From Anaerolineaceae bacterium UBA6105 (GTDB taxonomy: Bacteria; Chloroflexota; Anaerolineae; Anaerolineales; Anaerolineaceae), in assembly GCA_002423495.1 (NCBI GenBank), contig DIWN01000038.1, forward strand, positions 39,011 to 58,888: a DNA stretch of 19,878 nt, given 5' to 3'. Positions 8,053-14,191 of the stretch are shown here, in pieces (the stretch's first letter is position 1; each line of letters opens with the position of its first letter). The notes beneath the pieces are model-generated. The model was not told the origin of the DNA. It saw only the letters and a program-made list of their open reading frames with translations, and made no database searches. The position numbers and the translations under genes were made by a program.

Positions 8053-8352
8053 CTAATTCTTTTTATCTTCAGGCTTGCCTTCCAACTGCTCTTTATACTT
8101 TGCCTCACCCCACCTGCCGACAAACCCACTCCAATAGGTGATGCTGACCACAATCCCCAAAAAGGGCAGCCCAACGGCACTGACAATCAGGCCCAAATTC
8201 AGCCAATTGAGCAGACCAGGCACTCCTCCGGTAACAAAGCCAAACCCAGTGAAGAGCACGATGATGCCTAACGCGACAAACCCGTAAACCTTGAGCATTT
8301 TCAGGTAGTTACGCATCTTACTTTCGGGCGATGCTGACGGTTTTTCCTGCAT
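8053..8352 (-). CDS. Small two-helix membrane protein, function unknown
   Basis: 99 aa. The frame is open further upstream inside msrA, but the start at ATG 8352 is chosen because GAGGT sits 6 nt before it and upstream residues only mirror the msrA coding sequence. The N-terminus is short and polar (Gln, Lys, Ser, Pro). Two hydrophobic helices follow, about 25-47 and 52-77, separated by a Gly/Pro/Asn/Trp turn. The C-terminal tail is charged (Lys/Glu/Asp) and probably cytoplasmic. I recognise no named family. It starts 22 nt after the msrA stop and precedes the lipoprotein gene, so all three are likely one transcription unit. Confidence 0.65.
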   Translation of the reverse strand: MQEKPSASPESKMRNYLKMLKVYGFVALGIIVLFTGFGFVTGGVPGLLNWLNLGLIVSAVGLPFLGIVVSITYWSGFVGRWGEAKYKEQLEGKPEDKKN

Positions 8353-8374
8353 GGCAGACCTCTTTTCAGCCAGA

Positions 8375-8881
8375 TTAATCCAAAAAGCTTGGAATGGGGC
8401 GAATGAAATGGCAGGTGTAGCCATTTGGCAGCTTCTGCAAGTAATCCTGGTGATAATCCTCTGCCGGCCAGAAGGTGCCAAGTGGCTCGAGAGTGGTGAC
8501 CACCGGACGCTTCCATACGCCGTTCTGATTCACTTTTTCGATCATCTGTTGCGCTGCTTGTTTTTGCAATTCGTCAGCGTAAAAGATGGCGGAGCGGTAA
8601 GAACTGCCGATGTCATTACCCTGGCGATTGAGCGTTGTTGGGTCGTGCATGCGGAAGAAGAAATCCAGCAGATGGGGGAGGTCGGTTTTTGTTGGATCAA
8701 AGACGAGCTTGATCGCTTCCGCATGCCCGGGGTGGCGCTGGTAAGTGGGGTGGTCATTCTCGCCGCCGGTGTAGCCGCATTCGGTATCCAATACGCCGGG
8801 CAAACGGCGAAAGAGCTCTTCTATGCCCCAGAAGCATCCGCCGGCAATAATTAATTCGTTTGTTTGTTTTTCAGTTGTCAT
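8375..8881 (-). CDS. msrA: Peptide methionine sulfoxide reductase MsrA
   Basis: 168 aa, normal for a single-domain MsrA, which reduces the S-epimer of methionine sulfoxide in proteins and free methionine. The catalytic motif GCFWG lies at residues 15-19, with nucleophile Cys16. CGYTGG follows at about residues 36-41, and the family region HAEAIKLVFDP is near 55. Cysteines close to the C-terminus (NGYTCHF) may serve in recycling. No MsrB domain is fused. Start: ATG 8881, with GGAAG about 9 nt upstream. It leads a likely three-gene unit with the small membrane protein and the lipoprotein. Confidence 0.95.
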   Translation of the reverse strand: MTTEKQTNELIIAGGCFWGIEELFRRLPGVLDTECGYTGGENDHPTYQRHPGHAEAIKLVFDPTKTDLPHLLDFFFRMHDPTTLNRQGNDIGSSYRSAIFYADELQKQAAQQMIEKVNQNGVWKRPVVTTLEPLGTFWPAEDYHQDYLQKLPNGYTCHFIRPIPSFLD

Positions 8882-8908
8882 TTTTTTATACTTCCAATCT
8901 TTATTCTG

Positions 8909-8914
8909 ATTATA
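8909..8914 (-). promoter_or_regulatory. -10 element for msrA
   Basis: A perfect TATAAT on the minus strand ends 27 nt before the msrA ATG and would give a leader of about 20 nt that includes the ribosome binding site. No good -35 hexamer lies at 16-18 bp. Confidence 0.5.
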
Positions 8915-8952
8915 GAACGACTCTGTGTAGTCATTTTTGTTTGTCGAACGGT

Positions 8953-9016
8953 GGGGTTCACTTCCGTCCGGCAGGGGCTCACTACGTCCGGCATGGGTTC
9001 GCTTCGTAGGGCGGGG
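8953..9016. repeat. Three degenerate tandem repeats of 20-21 bp plus hairpin
   Basis: Units begin at 8953, 8974 and 8994. Each starts GGG(G)(T/C)TC(A/G)CT and continues with a CGTCCGGCA or CGTAGGGCG block. The last unit runs into a 6-bp hairpin, GGCGGG at 10-15 of the 9000 block (9010-9015) and CCCGCC at 9023-9028. No protein fits. The look is that of dispersed REP-like elements common between genes in Chloroflexota (inference). Confidence 0.55.
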
Positions 9017-9228
9017 TGTAATCCCGCCGCGTCTTTTCGTGGGCCGGATTGCGCTCCTGCCCTGTTTCTTTCCTAACAGGGTTCAATCCAGCTTAGTGTG
9101 GAGACCTAAAGGTCAAGATCCTCGTGCGGTCCAGAGACCGGCGAGAACATCGTCTCTTGTTATTTTTACAGATGGACCCGAGGCCCATCCCTACGAGAGC
9201 CTTGCTCCCGCCGTAAACCTCTCCTCAA

Positions 9229-9807
9229 TTACCCATTGTGCTCATAAGCAAGCCGAATCAATTCGATAACCTCATCCGTAATCTGCTCTACCGAAGTCAA
9301 CCCAAGTTTGTGGGTAGATTGGCCGGGCAGGCTGTTGGTGCTCAGCAGATCCGAGTCTGGAGCTTGCTTGAAGCGCAAGCCGAGGTCAACCCGCGTCTTG
9401 GTGGTAGCCTTAACCGCGGCAAACTGGCGCTTGCGCACAAAAGGCGTGTAGCCTCCCCGGCCTTCAACGCTCACATCCCCGCCCAATCCCTCGATGATCT
9501 CGCGCAGGGCATCAAAAATCGCCCGCAAGGGTGCTTTTTCACCCTGGTACTGCGAATCGATGTAACCCTCCACGCTTGGGCGCTCCCAGCCTGCCGCCTG
9601 CGCGGCTGCATCCGCAATAGTCCATTGCGTGTTTTGCAGCACACCCTGTCTTTTGAGCCAGCTGCGGACTGCTTTCTGGTCCAATGGGTCAATCCCAGTC
9701 GACTGCACTGCAGCGACCCACTCCTCGAGCGTCTTACCCGTGCGTTCTTTCATGCTGTCGGTGACGGATGTCATCATGTCAGCAGGGGAGGTCATTCTTG
9801 CCATCAT
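9229..9807 (-). CDS. DUF4287 and DUF5655 domain protein
   Basis: 192 aa. The N-terminal part (about 8-75) matches DUF4287: a helical block with KERTGKTLEEWV, then a section about WLK and a GVT-like turn. The C-terminal part (about 90-188) matches DUF5655: an Ile/Leu-rich helix, a strand with YTPFVRKRQFAAVK, then a strand ending in DLGLRF, and a C-terminal LIRLAYE helix. The two domains often occur together in small cytosolic proteins of unknown function, sometimes linked to DNA-related or stress loci. Two tandem ATG codons start the frame, and a GGAAA lies about 6 nt before 9807; a third Met is at codon 5. It is the last chromosomal gene before the accessory insertion. Confidence 0.8.
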   Translation of the reverse strand: MMARMTSPADMMTSVTDSMKERTGKTLEEWVAAVQSTGIDPLDQKAVRSWLKRQGVLQNTQWTIADAAAQAAGWERPSVEGYIDSQYQGEKAPLRAIFDALREIIEGLGGDVSVEGRGGYTPFVRKRQFAAVKATTKTRVDLGLRFKQAPDSDLLSTNSLPGQSTHKLGLTSVEQITDEVIELIRLAYEHNG

Positions 9808-9937
9808 AGTTTCCGGTATGATTTTATATAGATTAATTCTACTCTTTGCGTGGCAACACTTCTACGGTCAGCACAAGCTTTGAGCTAATGGTGTTTTATG
9901 ACTAACTCTCCTGATTTCCGCTAGCTACCGATGCTAA

Positions 9938-10045
9938 TGCTGCGGTTTTAGCATTTATAACCCTGCGCATTTTGAGAACATGGTCGCCTTCTTCGCCAGC
10001 CGCGACGGGAAACGCTATTACGTCGAGGCAGGTGTGTTTGAGTAG
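9938..10045 (+). pseudogene. Remnant C-terminus of an unidentified gene
   Basis: From the stop codon just before 9938 to TAG at 10043-10045, a 35-codon frame has protein-like composition, including NPAHFENMVAFFASRDGKRY in its middle and a closing EAGVFE. It has no start with a ribosome binding site; the only internal ATG is at residue 15. I cannot name the parent family. It looks like the leftover 3' end of a gene truncated by the event that brought the downstream ATPase. A chance open frame is possible at this length. Confidence 0.35.
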
Positions 10046-10058
10046 AGAAAAAACGCGA

Positions 10059-10141
10059 CCCCAAAAGTCTCTCGTGGTTTACCCCAAAAGTCTCTTATGA
10101 AATACCCCAAATGTCTCTCACAATTTGCCCCAAATACTTCT
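10059..10141 (+). repeat. Four direct repeats with exact 23-bp period
   Basis: The core CCCCAAAAGTCTCT starts at 10059 and 10082 without change, at 10105 with one change (CCCCAAATGTCTCT), and at 10128 in decayed form (CCCCAAATACTTCT). All starts are exactly 23 bp apart, with 9-bp AT-rich gaps that differ between units. The array ends about 20 bp before the likely -10 of the ATPase gene. A 23-bp period breaks the reading frame, so this is a DNA-level signal, for example an operator or iteron-like binding array. Confidence 0.85.
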
Positions 10142-10162
10142 TTTTATGTTAGTATTAATTGC

Positions 10163-10170
10163 TATAGAAT
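10163..10170 (+). promoter_or_regulatory. Possible -10 region of the ATPase gene
   Basis: TATAGAAT lies 22 nt before the ATG at 10193, with AAGG at 10185-10188 as ribosome binding site. The -35 position would fall on the last bases of the 23-bp repeat array or just after it. The hexamers are weak matches. Confidence 0.35.
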
Positions 10171-10192
10171 AGATTAAATCGATAAAGGTGAA

Positions 10193-11455
10193 ATGGCTAA
10201 ATATTTACCCAGGGTAATTGATACTATCCTCGAAGAGTATCTCGAAGCTTTTGGAGCAGTGCTTATAAGAGGGCCAAAATGGTGTGGGAAAACCACTACT
10301 GCTGAACAAAAAGCTAATTCGGTCTTGCGAATGCAGGATCCGGATAACTTCCGAGCATATCTTGACATGTCAAACTTTATGCCGTCTCGATTGTTGGAAG
10401 GGGACACTCCGCGACTGATTGACGAATGGCAAATGGCACCTGTTTTATGGGATGCGGTTCGAAGCGCGGTTGATGAAAGACAAAAAGTAGGTCAGTTTAT
10501 ACTAACCGGCTCAACCGTTATCAACCATGACCAGATTCTACATACTGGTACAGGCCGTATTGCAAAAATTGATATGAGGCCGATGAGTCTTTTCGAATCA
10601 AACGAATCTAATGGTACTATTTCGCTTACGTCGTTGTTTTCCAAGCAGGACTTCACAGGAGCGAAGAGCGATTTGAGTGTTGAGAGTCTTGTATTTTCAA
10701 TTTGCCGGGGCGGTTGGCCCGCTTCCATCGGACTCAGTGAAAAAGCGTCTCTCTTGGTAGCAAGGTCTTACGTTGAAGCAATCTGCAGTGACGATGCTCG
10801 CAGAATTGATTCGTCGATCAGCGACCCGGAACGCGTCCGTTCGATTCTTAGATCCTACGCAAGGAATCTTTCAACTTTGGCAAGTAATCGGAGCATTTTG
10901 AACGATATCACCGTTAATGACCTGACAATGGATGAATCAACACTTTATCGATACTTAACGGCTTTAAAGTCGCTTTTTGTGATTCAAGACAATCCAGCAT
11001 GGAATCCAGCTATACGCTCCTCAACGACCATGCGATCTACTGCCAAAAAGGGATTTGTTGACCCGTCGATAGCAGTGGCAGCATTAGCACTTACACCTTC
11101 TCAATTACTCAATGACCTGCAGACACTGGGGTTTTTCTTCGAAAGTCTTTGTATTCGTGATTTGCAAATCTATGCAGCGAAGCAAGATGGTGAAATTTCA
11201 TATTACAGGGATCGTTATGGCTTGGAATGTGATATTGTACTTCATCTGAATAATGGTAGCTATGCTTTGATAGAGGCAAAGTTGGGTAGCCTGGAAATTG
11301 ACGAAGCCTCTGCACACCTTCTCAAGTTGAAAGATCTCATTAGCAAGAACAAACTACGTCAACCTGAATTTCTTATGGTTTTGACTGCAGGACAATATGC
11401 GTACAGACGCAATGATGATGTCCTGGTAGTACCAATCGGGTGCTTGAAGCAGTAA
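10193..11455 (+). CDS. AAA ATPase with DUF4143, PD-(D/E)XK-like C-terminus
   Basis: 420 aa. An N-terminal P-loop ATPase (about 1-180) carries Walker A GPKWCGKT at 27-34, a Walker B RLIDEW at 74-79 and sensor-like FILTGS at 102-107. A helical, winged-helix-like stretch follows (LYRYLTALKSLFVI at about 251-264). The C-terminal DUF4143 region keeps a nuclease-like pattern: E317 in FFESL, D347 in ECDIV, and E361-A-K363. Family knowledge: these proteins are common, mobile and functionally unsettled; nuclease activity has not been shown here. Base composition is visibly more AT-rich than in the neighbours, indicating transfer. Start: ATG 10193 with AAGG 4 nt upstream. It stands alone, flanked by repeats upstream and an IS200 element downstream. 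Confidence 0.9.
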   Translation: MAKYLPRVIDTILEEYLEAFGAVLIRGPKWCGKTTTAEQKANSVLRMQDPDNFRAYLDMSNFMPSRLLEGDTPRLIDEWQMAPVLWDAVRSAVDERQKVGQFILTGSTVINHDQILHTGTGRIAKIDMRPMSLFESNESNGTISLTSLFSKQDFTGAKSDLSVESLVFSICRGGWPASIGLSEKASLLVARSYVEAICSDDARRIDSSISDPERVRSILRSYARNLSTLASNRSILNDITVNDLTMDESTLYRYLTALKSLFVIQDNPAWNPAIRSSTTMRSTAKKGFVDPSIAVAALALTPSQLLNDLQTLGFFFESLCIRDLQIYAAKQDGEISYYRDRYGLECDIVLHLNNGSYALIEAKLGSLEIDEASAHLLKLKDLISKNKLRQPEFLMVLTAGQYAYRRNDDVLVVPIGCLKQ

Positions 11456-11483
11456 AGTTCAGCAAATCCAAGTAAATAATCAC

Positions 11484-11506
11484 AACCACCCGCATAGCGG
11501 GTGGTT
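11484..11506. repeat. Palindrome at transposase 3' side of the IS
   Basis: AACCACCCGC at 11484-11493 pairs perfectly with GCGGGTGGTT at 11497-11506 around an ATA loop. The core recurs at 12167-12185. It begins 28 nt after the ATPase stop and could also slow transcription there. Confidence 0.85.
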
Positions 11507-11513
11507 TGCACTG

Positions 11514-11613
11514 AGGCTGTAAGCCTTGTTCTCTAGCCAGCGCCTCAAGGCGCTGGCTTTCTCTTCGTTCAAGCCACTTTGCTTTTGTCTCTTTCGCCGC
11601 CCCTTAAGGGGCG
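11514..11613. repeat. Three more perfect palindromes downstream of tnpA
   Basis: AGGCT-GTA-AGCCT at 11514-11526; AGCCAGCGCC-TCAA-GGCGCTGGCT at 11535-11558 (10-bp arms); and the 16-bp palindrome CGCCCCTTAAGGGGCG at 11598-11613. The last lies 14 nt after the transposase stop. Together with those at 12197-12211 and 12217-12226 they form a row of small stem-loops with 3-4 nt loops on both sides of the transposase gene. Confidence 0.75.
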
Positions 11614-11627
11614 ATCCCTCATCTCCT

Positions 11628-12080
11628 CTAGTCAAACGGATCCTTGTATTCCTTCACGCTCAACCGGTCCACCGCCTGATCCCTCTGTTCCTGCTCTGCT
11701 ATGTACTTCTTGATCGTCTCTTCATTCAAACCCACCGTACTGACATAGTACCCCTCACACCAGAAGTGCCGGTTCCCATATTTGTACTTCAGGTTCGCAT
11801 GCCTCTCAAAGATCATCAGCGCACTCTTCCCCTTTAGGTATCCCATTACACTCGATACACTGTACTTCGGCGGGATACTCAGCAGCATGTGGATATGATC
11901 CGGCATCATGTGCCCTTCGATTATCTCTACCCCTTTGTACTTGCATAATTCCTGCATGATCTGCCCTATGTCTTTCCGAATTTGATGGTAGATCACTTTT
12001 CGCCTATACTTTGGAGCGAATACGATGTGGTATTTGCACATCCACTTCGTGTGCGCCAGACTATCTGTTTTATTGGCCAT
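11628..12080 (-). CDS. tnpA: IS200/IS605-family transposase TnpA (Y1, HUH)
   Basis: 150 aa, the normal length for a complete IS200 TnpA. It is a metal-dependent single-strand transposase that nicks and joins IS ends at subterminal hairpins. The HUH motif is HIH at 62-64 (in PDHIHML), and the likely nucleophile is Tyr126 in KKYIAEQ, with Gln130 as the usual metal ligand. The sequence closely follows well-known IS200 proteins from MANKTDSLAH to YKDPFD. Start: ATG 12080; an in-frame GTG at 12089 would place the ribosome binding site inside the gene. AAGGTG sits about 6 nt before the ATG, inside a 14-bp stem. No TnpB partner is present. All key residues are intact, so the element may be active. 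Confidence 0.95.
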   Translation of the reverse strand: MANKTDSLAHTKWMCKYHIVFAPKYRRKVIYHQIRKDIGQIMQELCKYKGVEIIEGHMMPDHIHMLLSIPPKYSVSSVMGYLKGKSALMIFERHANLKYKYGNRHFWCEGYYVSTVGLNEETIKKYIAEQEQRDQAVDRLSVKEYKDPFD

Positions 12081-12081
12081 A

Positions 12082-12144
12082 CAAAACACCTTTCCTATCT
12101 AGTTTGTGACTTGAACTTTCACATTCTATCGGAAAGGTGTTTTG
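12082..12144 (-). promoter_or_regulatory. RBS-sequestering stem-loop upstream of tnpA
   Basis: CAAAACACCTTTCC at 12082-12095 is perfectly complementary to GGAAAGGTGTTTTG at 12131-12144, with a 35-nt loop. On the tnpA transcript this 14-bp stem covers the AAGGTG ribosome binding site and ends one base before the ATG. Known IS200 elements use such a structure to hold transposase translation very low. Confidence 0.85.
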
Positions 12145-12166
12145 GTCTGGGTCTAACCCTTTGCCC

Positions 12167-12226
12167 CCACCCGCATAGCGGGTGGTTTTCTGTCTCACTC
12201 GTTTCACGAGTTCGACTGCCTCAAGG
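12167..12226. repeat. Palindromes at the tnpA 5' side of the IS
   Basis: CCACCCGC-ATA-GCGGGTGG at 12167-12185 repeats the core of 11484-11506. ACTCGT-TTC-ACGAGT at 12197-12211 and the short GCC-TCAA-GGC at about 12218-12227 follow. The last shares its TCAA loop and GCC/GGC closing pairs with the palindrome at 11535-11558. Confidence 0.75.
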
Positions 12227-12230
12227 CGTA

Positions 12231-12267
12231 ATAAAAGCGGAACGAAATAAACTCGTTCCGCTTTTAT
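12231..12267. terminator. Bidirectional terminator downstream of pepF
   Basis: A 15-bp perfect stem (arms 12231-12245 and 12253-12267) has a 7-nt loop and A/T-rich outer ends, so it provides a U-run in either direction. It lies 14 nt past the pepF stop and should end pepF transcription on the minus strand and block reading from the IS side. Confidence 0.8.
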
Positions 12268-12280
12268 CTTGCAAAATTGT

Positions 12281-14056
12281 TTACAAATTTTCCAACCGCT
12301 TTACCATGCCATCAATTACGTCAAAACCGCCTTGCCAGAATTCGGCTTTGGTGACGTCCATGCCGGATTCTGCCAGCAGCTCGATCGGCGCCACAGAACC
12401 ACCGGCAGAAAGAATGCGCATGTACTTGGGCTTGAAGCTTTCGCCTTCTTCCTTGTAACGCTTGTAGAGGGCGAAGACCAAAAGCTGCCCGAAAGCATAG
12501 GCATAAACATAGAAGGGAGTGCCGTAAATGTGCGGGATTGAGACCCATTCATACTTGAACTCGTCCGAAACCTCGACCGCGTCGCCAAATTCTTCCTTCA
12601 AATTTGCCAGGTAGGCTTCGTTCAGCTCATCCACGGAAGCGTTTTTGGCGATCATATCATGTGCTTCACGCTCAAACAGGGCGAAGTAAATCTGGCGAAT
12701 GATGGTCGCGAAAGCGTCATCGAGCTGCCCGTACAGGATATCCTGCTGCACTGCCGCATCGCTCTCGCGCTCGAGCATCAGATCCGTGAGGGTCATTTCG
12801 CCGAAGGTCGAGGCCGTCTCTGCCAATGGCAGGCAGGCATGCTGGGTGAAGAGACTGTGCTCCTCAGCCATCATCGAGTGCACAGCATGGCCTAATTCGT
12901 GCGCCATCGTGGAGACATCGTCTGATTTGCCCTGGTAATTGAGCATCACCCATGGGGTCAGATCCGGTCCAAGCGTGGAACAGAAAGCGCCGCCCATTTT
13001 ACCCTTGCGGACTTCGCTGTCCACATGACCCTGGTCAAAGACGCGCTTTGCCAGGCGGGTGAACTTGGAATCAAAGCGTTCATAGGCTTCAAAAGTAAAA
13101 TCAGCGGCTTCCTGGAAGGAGTAGCGCTTATCCGACTCAGCCAGAGGCGCATAAATATCATAGCGCCGCAGTTTTTCCATACCAAGTTTTTGGGCTTTCA
13201 AGCGGAAGAAGCGATGGAAGATGCCGATGTTCTTGCGTGCCACCTCAAGCAAAGTATCAATGACCTCATCCGGCAAATCGTTGATGGTGTTGCGCACCGA
13301 AATAGGGCTGGAGAAACCGCGCAAATTCACATTTTCGTTTTTCCAGTCGCGCACGATGTTCTGATAAATCTGCCCCAGTATGGGCGCGTCTTCACCATAG
13401 ACACGGTAAAGTTCCTGGTAGGCTTTGGCGCGCAGGTCAGGGTCGGCTGTGCGCACCAGCGCCATCAGCTCGCCGCGGGTCAATTCTTTTTCCTCACCAT
13501 TGACTTCGATTTTGAAGACATAGCGGTTGGTAATTGAATCGTAGAGCATGTCGTGGGCGGAACGACCGGTGACATTCTTGATGTTTATCACTTTTTCTTC
13601 AGGCTCTGTGAGGGTGTAGGGCTTGAAATTGCGCATCTGCTCCAGCCAATAGCGGTAATCCCCGCTGGCATCCAGCAAGCGGGCAGCGTTCTCATCATCC
13701 AGCGCCTTCCACCACAAACTGAAAAACATGGTGCGGTTTTCCATCTCTGCTTCAAACTGCTGGAAGCGGGCGATGTTGATCTGCGCGGTTTGATCCTGCG
13801 TGTTGGCTGCGAAGCTCAGCGAGGCAAAACCATAGAGGCGGTAACCAAGTTTGAACATTTCTTCCTGCTCACGTACCAATTGCATGAATTTTTCGCTGCT
13901 GATCTCGGGCTTTAACTCTTCGCGTTGGCTGACAAACTTTTCCACGCGTGTTTCAAGGTCCTGATAGGTCTGATTGATTGCCGGGTCAGTGAAACTTTCA
14001 AACAGTTCGTTCAACTTCCAGCCTGATTGGGTGTAATTGGGGATATTTTCGCTCAT
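12281..14056 (-). CDS. pepF: Oligoendopeptidase F (M3B metallopeptidase)
   Basis: 591 aa, close to the usual 590-600. A cytosolic zinc endopeptidase that cuts peptides of about 7-17 residues, mostly in peptide turnover. The zinc motif HELGH lies at 386-390, with a downstream Glu in LAETAS (about 414) as the third ligand. The N-terminal helical oligopeptidase_F domain (about 110-180) and the long helical M3 fold are present over the full length, with a family-typical PHIYxTPFYVYAYAFGQ stretch near residue 515. Start: ATG 14056 with AAGGA 7 nt upstream. It is 135 nt downstream of the histidine kinase gene on the same strand and ends at a strong hairpin terminator. Confidence 0.95.
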   Translation of the reverse strand: MSENIPNYTQSGWKLNELFESFTDPAINQTYQDLETRVEKFVSQREELKPEISSEKFMQLVREQEEMFKLGYRLYGFASLSFAANTQDQTAQINIARFQQFEAEMENRTMFFSLWWKALDDENAARLLDASGDYRYWLEQMRNFKPYTLTEPEEKVINIKNVTGRSAHDMLYDSITNRYVFKIEVNGEEKELTRGELMALVRTADPDLRAKAYQELYRVYGEDAPILGQIYQNIVRDWKNENVNLRGFSSPISVRNTINDLPDEVIDTLLEVARKNIGIFHRFFRLKAQKLGMEKLRRYDIYAPLAESDKRYSFQEAADFTFEAYERFDSKFTRLAKRVFDQGHVDSEVRKGKMGGAFCSTLGPDLTPWVMLNYQGKSDDVSTMAHELGHAVHSMMAEEHSLFTQHACLPLAETASTFGEMTLTDLMLERESDAAVQQDILYGQLDDAFATIIRQIYFALFEREAHDMIAKNASVDELNEAYLANLKEEFGDAVEVSDEFKYEWVSIPHIYGTPFYVYAYAFGQLLVFALYKRYKEEGESFKPKYMRILSAGGSVAPIELLAESGMDVTKAEFWQGGFDVIDGMVKRLENL

Positions 14057-14191
14057 AGAAGATCCTTCTTTTGTTTTTATTTCGCTCTATGATACACCAG
14101 GAGAGCCCCCTTGCGCGATTTTTGCGTACACACCTCGTTCAATCTTCATAAGAATATGGCAGTTATACGAACCCGACCCCAGAGTAGGTTG

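Larger units (their letters stand above)
8882..9228. other. 347-nt gene-free stretch rich in hairpins
   Basis: No coding region is supported here. Besides the msrA -10 element and the tandem repeats there is a 7-bp perfect inverted repeat at 9060-9066 and 9075-9081 (CCCTGTT and AACAGGG, 8-nt loop), and an 8-bp arm pair with one mismatch around 9171-9189 (GATGGACC / GGCCCATC). None is followed by a T-run. It reads as a patchwork of REP-like repeats between msrA and the DUF4287 gene. Confidence 0.5.
11484..12187 (-). mobile_element. IS200-family insertion sequence (approximate ends)
   Basis: About 0.7 kb, the usual IS200 size, with one Y1 transposase gene on the minus strand. Both ends carry the same GC-rich palindrome CCACCCGC-ATA-GCGGGTGG (11486-11504 and 12167-12185). 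Copies at both ends lie in the same orientation, as subterminal hairpins do in IS200/IS605 elements, which move as single strands and do not have terminal inverted repeats. The exact cleavage sites cannot be fixed from one copy. The 5' side has the long stem-loop that hides the transposase ribosome binding site. Confidence 0.75.

Noticed and set aside
10059..10141. CRISPR array reading of the 23-bp-period repeats
   Set aside because: The core is 14 bp and the gaps only 9 bp, far below CRISPR repeat and spacer lengths, and no cas gene is present.
11484..11506. Intrinsic terminator of the ATPase gene
   Set aside because: The stem is strong but is followed by TGCACT instead of a T-run, and the same palindrome recurs at the other end of the IS, so an IS end is the better reading.
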